A stretch of DNA of 64,000 bases from Selaginella tamariscina. Its lineage: Eukaryota; Streptophyta; Lycopodiopsida; Selaginellales; Selaginellaceae. The position numbers and the translations under genes are program-made. The stretch spans positions 419,586-483,585 of the forward strand of contig PUQB01000068.1 in NCBI GenBank assembly GCA_003024785.1. Direction: 5' to 3'. Positions 61,724 through 64,000 of the stretch are shown here, in pieces. Numbering within the stretch: the first letter of the stretch is position 1; each line of letters opens with the position of its first letter. The notes beneath the pieces were generated by a model. The model made no database searches. It was given only the letters and a program-made list of their open reading frames with translations, and was not told the origin of the DNA.

Positions 61724-64000
61724 TTATTCCACCCTTTCAAAGTTTGTACTCTGAGAAGAAGATGATGAGCTCCCATATGTTGAACTTTGATTCTGTAAAA
61801 TACGATCGTTTTTAAATACTTGTTAATATATTTAACACCAAGTAGAAATAGCCTCCCAACACCCCGGTAAGAAAGCAACTGCAAGTCCCATAACAAACCC
61901 ATTAACAACCGTAAAAATGGTAGCGTTATCACTGTTTTCAACAACTAAATAGTTGGGGTGGGGAAGTTACACGTTCTGTTGAGTGGGAGCCCACAAAGAC
62001 CTGGATTTCCTTCAAACCAAGAAGCATCTAGCGTGGGAAGTTGGCCTCCACTGGGAATGGACCCGGAGATTGTTGTGAGATACGTTGAAAACTGTGAGAA
62101 AGCTCAGAGTCGCAAACTCTTCTGGAATATTACCCACTAAGCTGTTATTAGCTATGTCAATAAAGTAGTGAAACTGCATTTGCAAGCTGAGGAGGGATGG
62201 AACCAGAGAGCTTATTGTTGCCAAGCATTAATATTTGTAAACTTACAAGTTTTCCAAGTTCCGCGGTATATTACCACTTAACAAGTTGTTGCCTAAATCA
62301 AGGTTGAGTTTAAATTGATTAATGTCATATGCAGGACCATTGATGTCAGAATTCACAAGGATGTGAAATCGCAAACGTCGCAAGTAATTTTTCTTCTTTG
62401 TCGGAATACGTTAAGATTTTGATAAAGAGACAGGTTGCCAAGTTCTCGTGGTATAGTTCCATGGAAATTATTACCATGCAAAGAAAATGACCATAACTTA
62501 CTACAGTTGGCAAACCATGCTGGAATAGTCGATTTAAGATTGTTGTAACCAAAGGATATTATTTGTGCCGAAGAGCATAGCTGAGGTGCTAAACTGTTTG
62601 GGATTGGTCCACTTAAGCTGTTATTATCAAGATACATATGCTGGATTGTACCAGAAATACTATCAGGGAGACTGCCACTGAACTCATTACTGTCCAATGT
62701 CAAAGACACAAGGTTGGACAAATTACCAATGGTATTTGGAATTCTACCGTGCAGAGAGTTCTGACTTAATGACAATACCTGCAAGCTTGTTAAATTGGAT
62801 ATATCAGAGGATAATCCACCTGAGAGCTTATTATACTGCAGAGTTAAATCTTTCAAATGAGCCAGATTTAACAGTCGGTCGGGTATATTGCCAGTAAGCT
62901 TGTTCTCACCCAAATCCAACCGCTCGAGCTTGTTTAGATCCCCCAAACTCTCTGGTATAGTTCCGGAAAGGCTGTTATTACTTAAGTACAGCAGCTCGAG
63001 GTTCTTTAAGTTCCCCAGAGACTTTGGAATTGTTCCAGTAAGTCCATTAGTACTAAGGGAAAGTTTCTGTAAATGCACAAGATTATTTCTATACAAAAGT
63101 TTCATTTAAATGCTTTACCTGAAGATTTTTGATATTGCCCATGCATTCTGGTATTCTACCGACGAATTTGTTGCCCCATATGTAAAGCTCAACCAATGAA
63201 CGAATATTGCATAGGTTACTTGGAATAGAACCTTGAAGTTGACACTCATAAAGATAAAGGTATTTTAACGCTGGAAATTTTTGGTTTTAAACAAAATATG
63301 AAGCGTATTATTCAAAGGATTAGCTCCGGCAGAGAAATAGATTAATTTGGGGAGATGTCCCAAATTACTTGGTCTTTGCATGGTAAAATTATTCAAATAA
63401 ATCTCTAGCCATGTTAAGTTATATAACTTGGATATGCTGTTTGGTACCTCTCCAGAAAATGAATTGTTACTAATGTCAAGCTCCTGTATAAAATAATTCA
63501 TAATTAATATTTATTATGCATAAAAGATTACTAGGATATTACCTGAAGGTTTTTTAAATTACCCAAACATTCTGGTATGCCAACGAGTTTGTTGCAATGG
63601 ATGTAAAGCTGAACTAGTGAATGAATATCACATATATTATCTGGAATGGAACCTTGAAGTTGACACTCAGAAAGATTGAGGTATTTCAAAGCTGGAAATC
63701 CCTTGGTTTTAAGCAAGTTCTGAAGAGTATTATTCAAAGGGTTAGACATGGCATTAAAATAGATTAAATTGCGAAGATGGCCCAATTGACTTGGTTTTTG
63801 CATGGTAAAGTCGTTAAAAGAAATGTCTAGCCACATTAGATTATACAAGTCGGATATACTGCTTGGCAAATCTCCAGAAAATGAGTTGCTACTAATATAA
63901 AGCTTCTGCAAAGTGCTACTGTTCATGAAATTAGATAATTCACCAGAAAATGAATTATTTGAGAGATCAACAACTTGCAAGCTGGATGAAAGGGTGGCAC
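61724..64000 (-). pseudogene. LRR receptor-like protein, 5' end off window (copy D)
   Basis: This is the fourth RLP copy. Exons are 61724-63066, 63119-63483 and 63543 to beyond 64000. The start codon and signal peptide lie outside the window. The stretch 62353-63105 is open for 250 codons: about eight canonical LRRs with xxLxxLxLxxNxLxGxIP spacing. Frameshifts lie near 63275, 62360, 62240, 62070, 61945 and 61840, including the four-C frameshift at the membrane span. Its 5' half is nearly identical to copy A, including NAMSNPLNNTLQ, which suggests that A and D are the closest pair. Confidence 0.85.

Overview
This window is nuclear DNA of a land plant. It is AT-rich, its genes have many short GT/AG introns, and it carries a plant-type PRMT3 arginine methyltransferase, a plant leucine-rich-repeat receptor-like protein (RLP), a type I inositol-polyphosphate 5-phosphatase and a Ty1/copia retrotransposon. 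I cannot place the lineage more closely. Most genes are on the minus strand and read from high to low coordinates.

The main feature is a tandem array of one multigene segment, seen about three and a half times. In + coordinates one unit runs: 3' end of an unrecognised + strand gene ('gene T'), a shared non-coding stretch, a 5-phosphatase remnant (-), AT-rich spacer, an LRR-RLP gene (-), AT-rich upstream region, an optional retroelement-like block, PRMT3 (-), and then, head-to-head with PRMT3, a J-domain exon (+) and the next gene T (+). LRR stop codons lie at 4294, 25433, 45185 and 61724, and PRMT3 stop codons at 11213, 33114 and 50169. Unit A covers about 1-15222, B 15223-40960, C 40960-57890 and D 57890-64000, where the window ends inside the fourth RLP gene.

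The units differ by independent lesions. A has a 520-bp inversion across PRMT3 exons 6 and 7, lacks PRMT3 exon 1 and the J-domain exon, and has a second block inverted relative to B. B carries a decayed copia element with two related palindromic inverted-repeat elements nested in its gag, an extra diverged LRR relic and a fused 5-phosphatase remnant. C lacks the retroelement-like block but has an extra copy of a 120-residue LRR exon. Copy-specific short tandem duplications and small deletions occur throughout. No gene copy in the window is free of frameshifts or lost splice sites. That may be real decay, or indel error in a long-read assembly, or both.

Functionally, the array multiplies a cell-surface RLP (signal peptide, LRRs, membrane anchor, no kinase), with PRMT3 (ribosome-linked arginine methylation), a phosphoinositide phosphatase and a J-protein carried along as hitchhikers. 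I found no operon-like system, CRISPR array or convincing non-coding RNA gene. The most notable content is the array's architecture and its copy-specific rearrangements.
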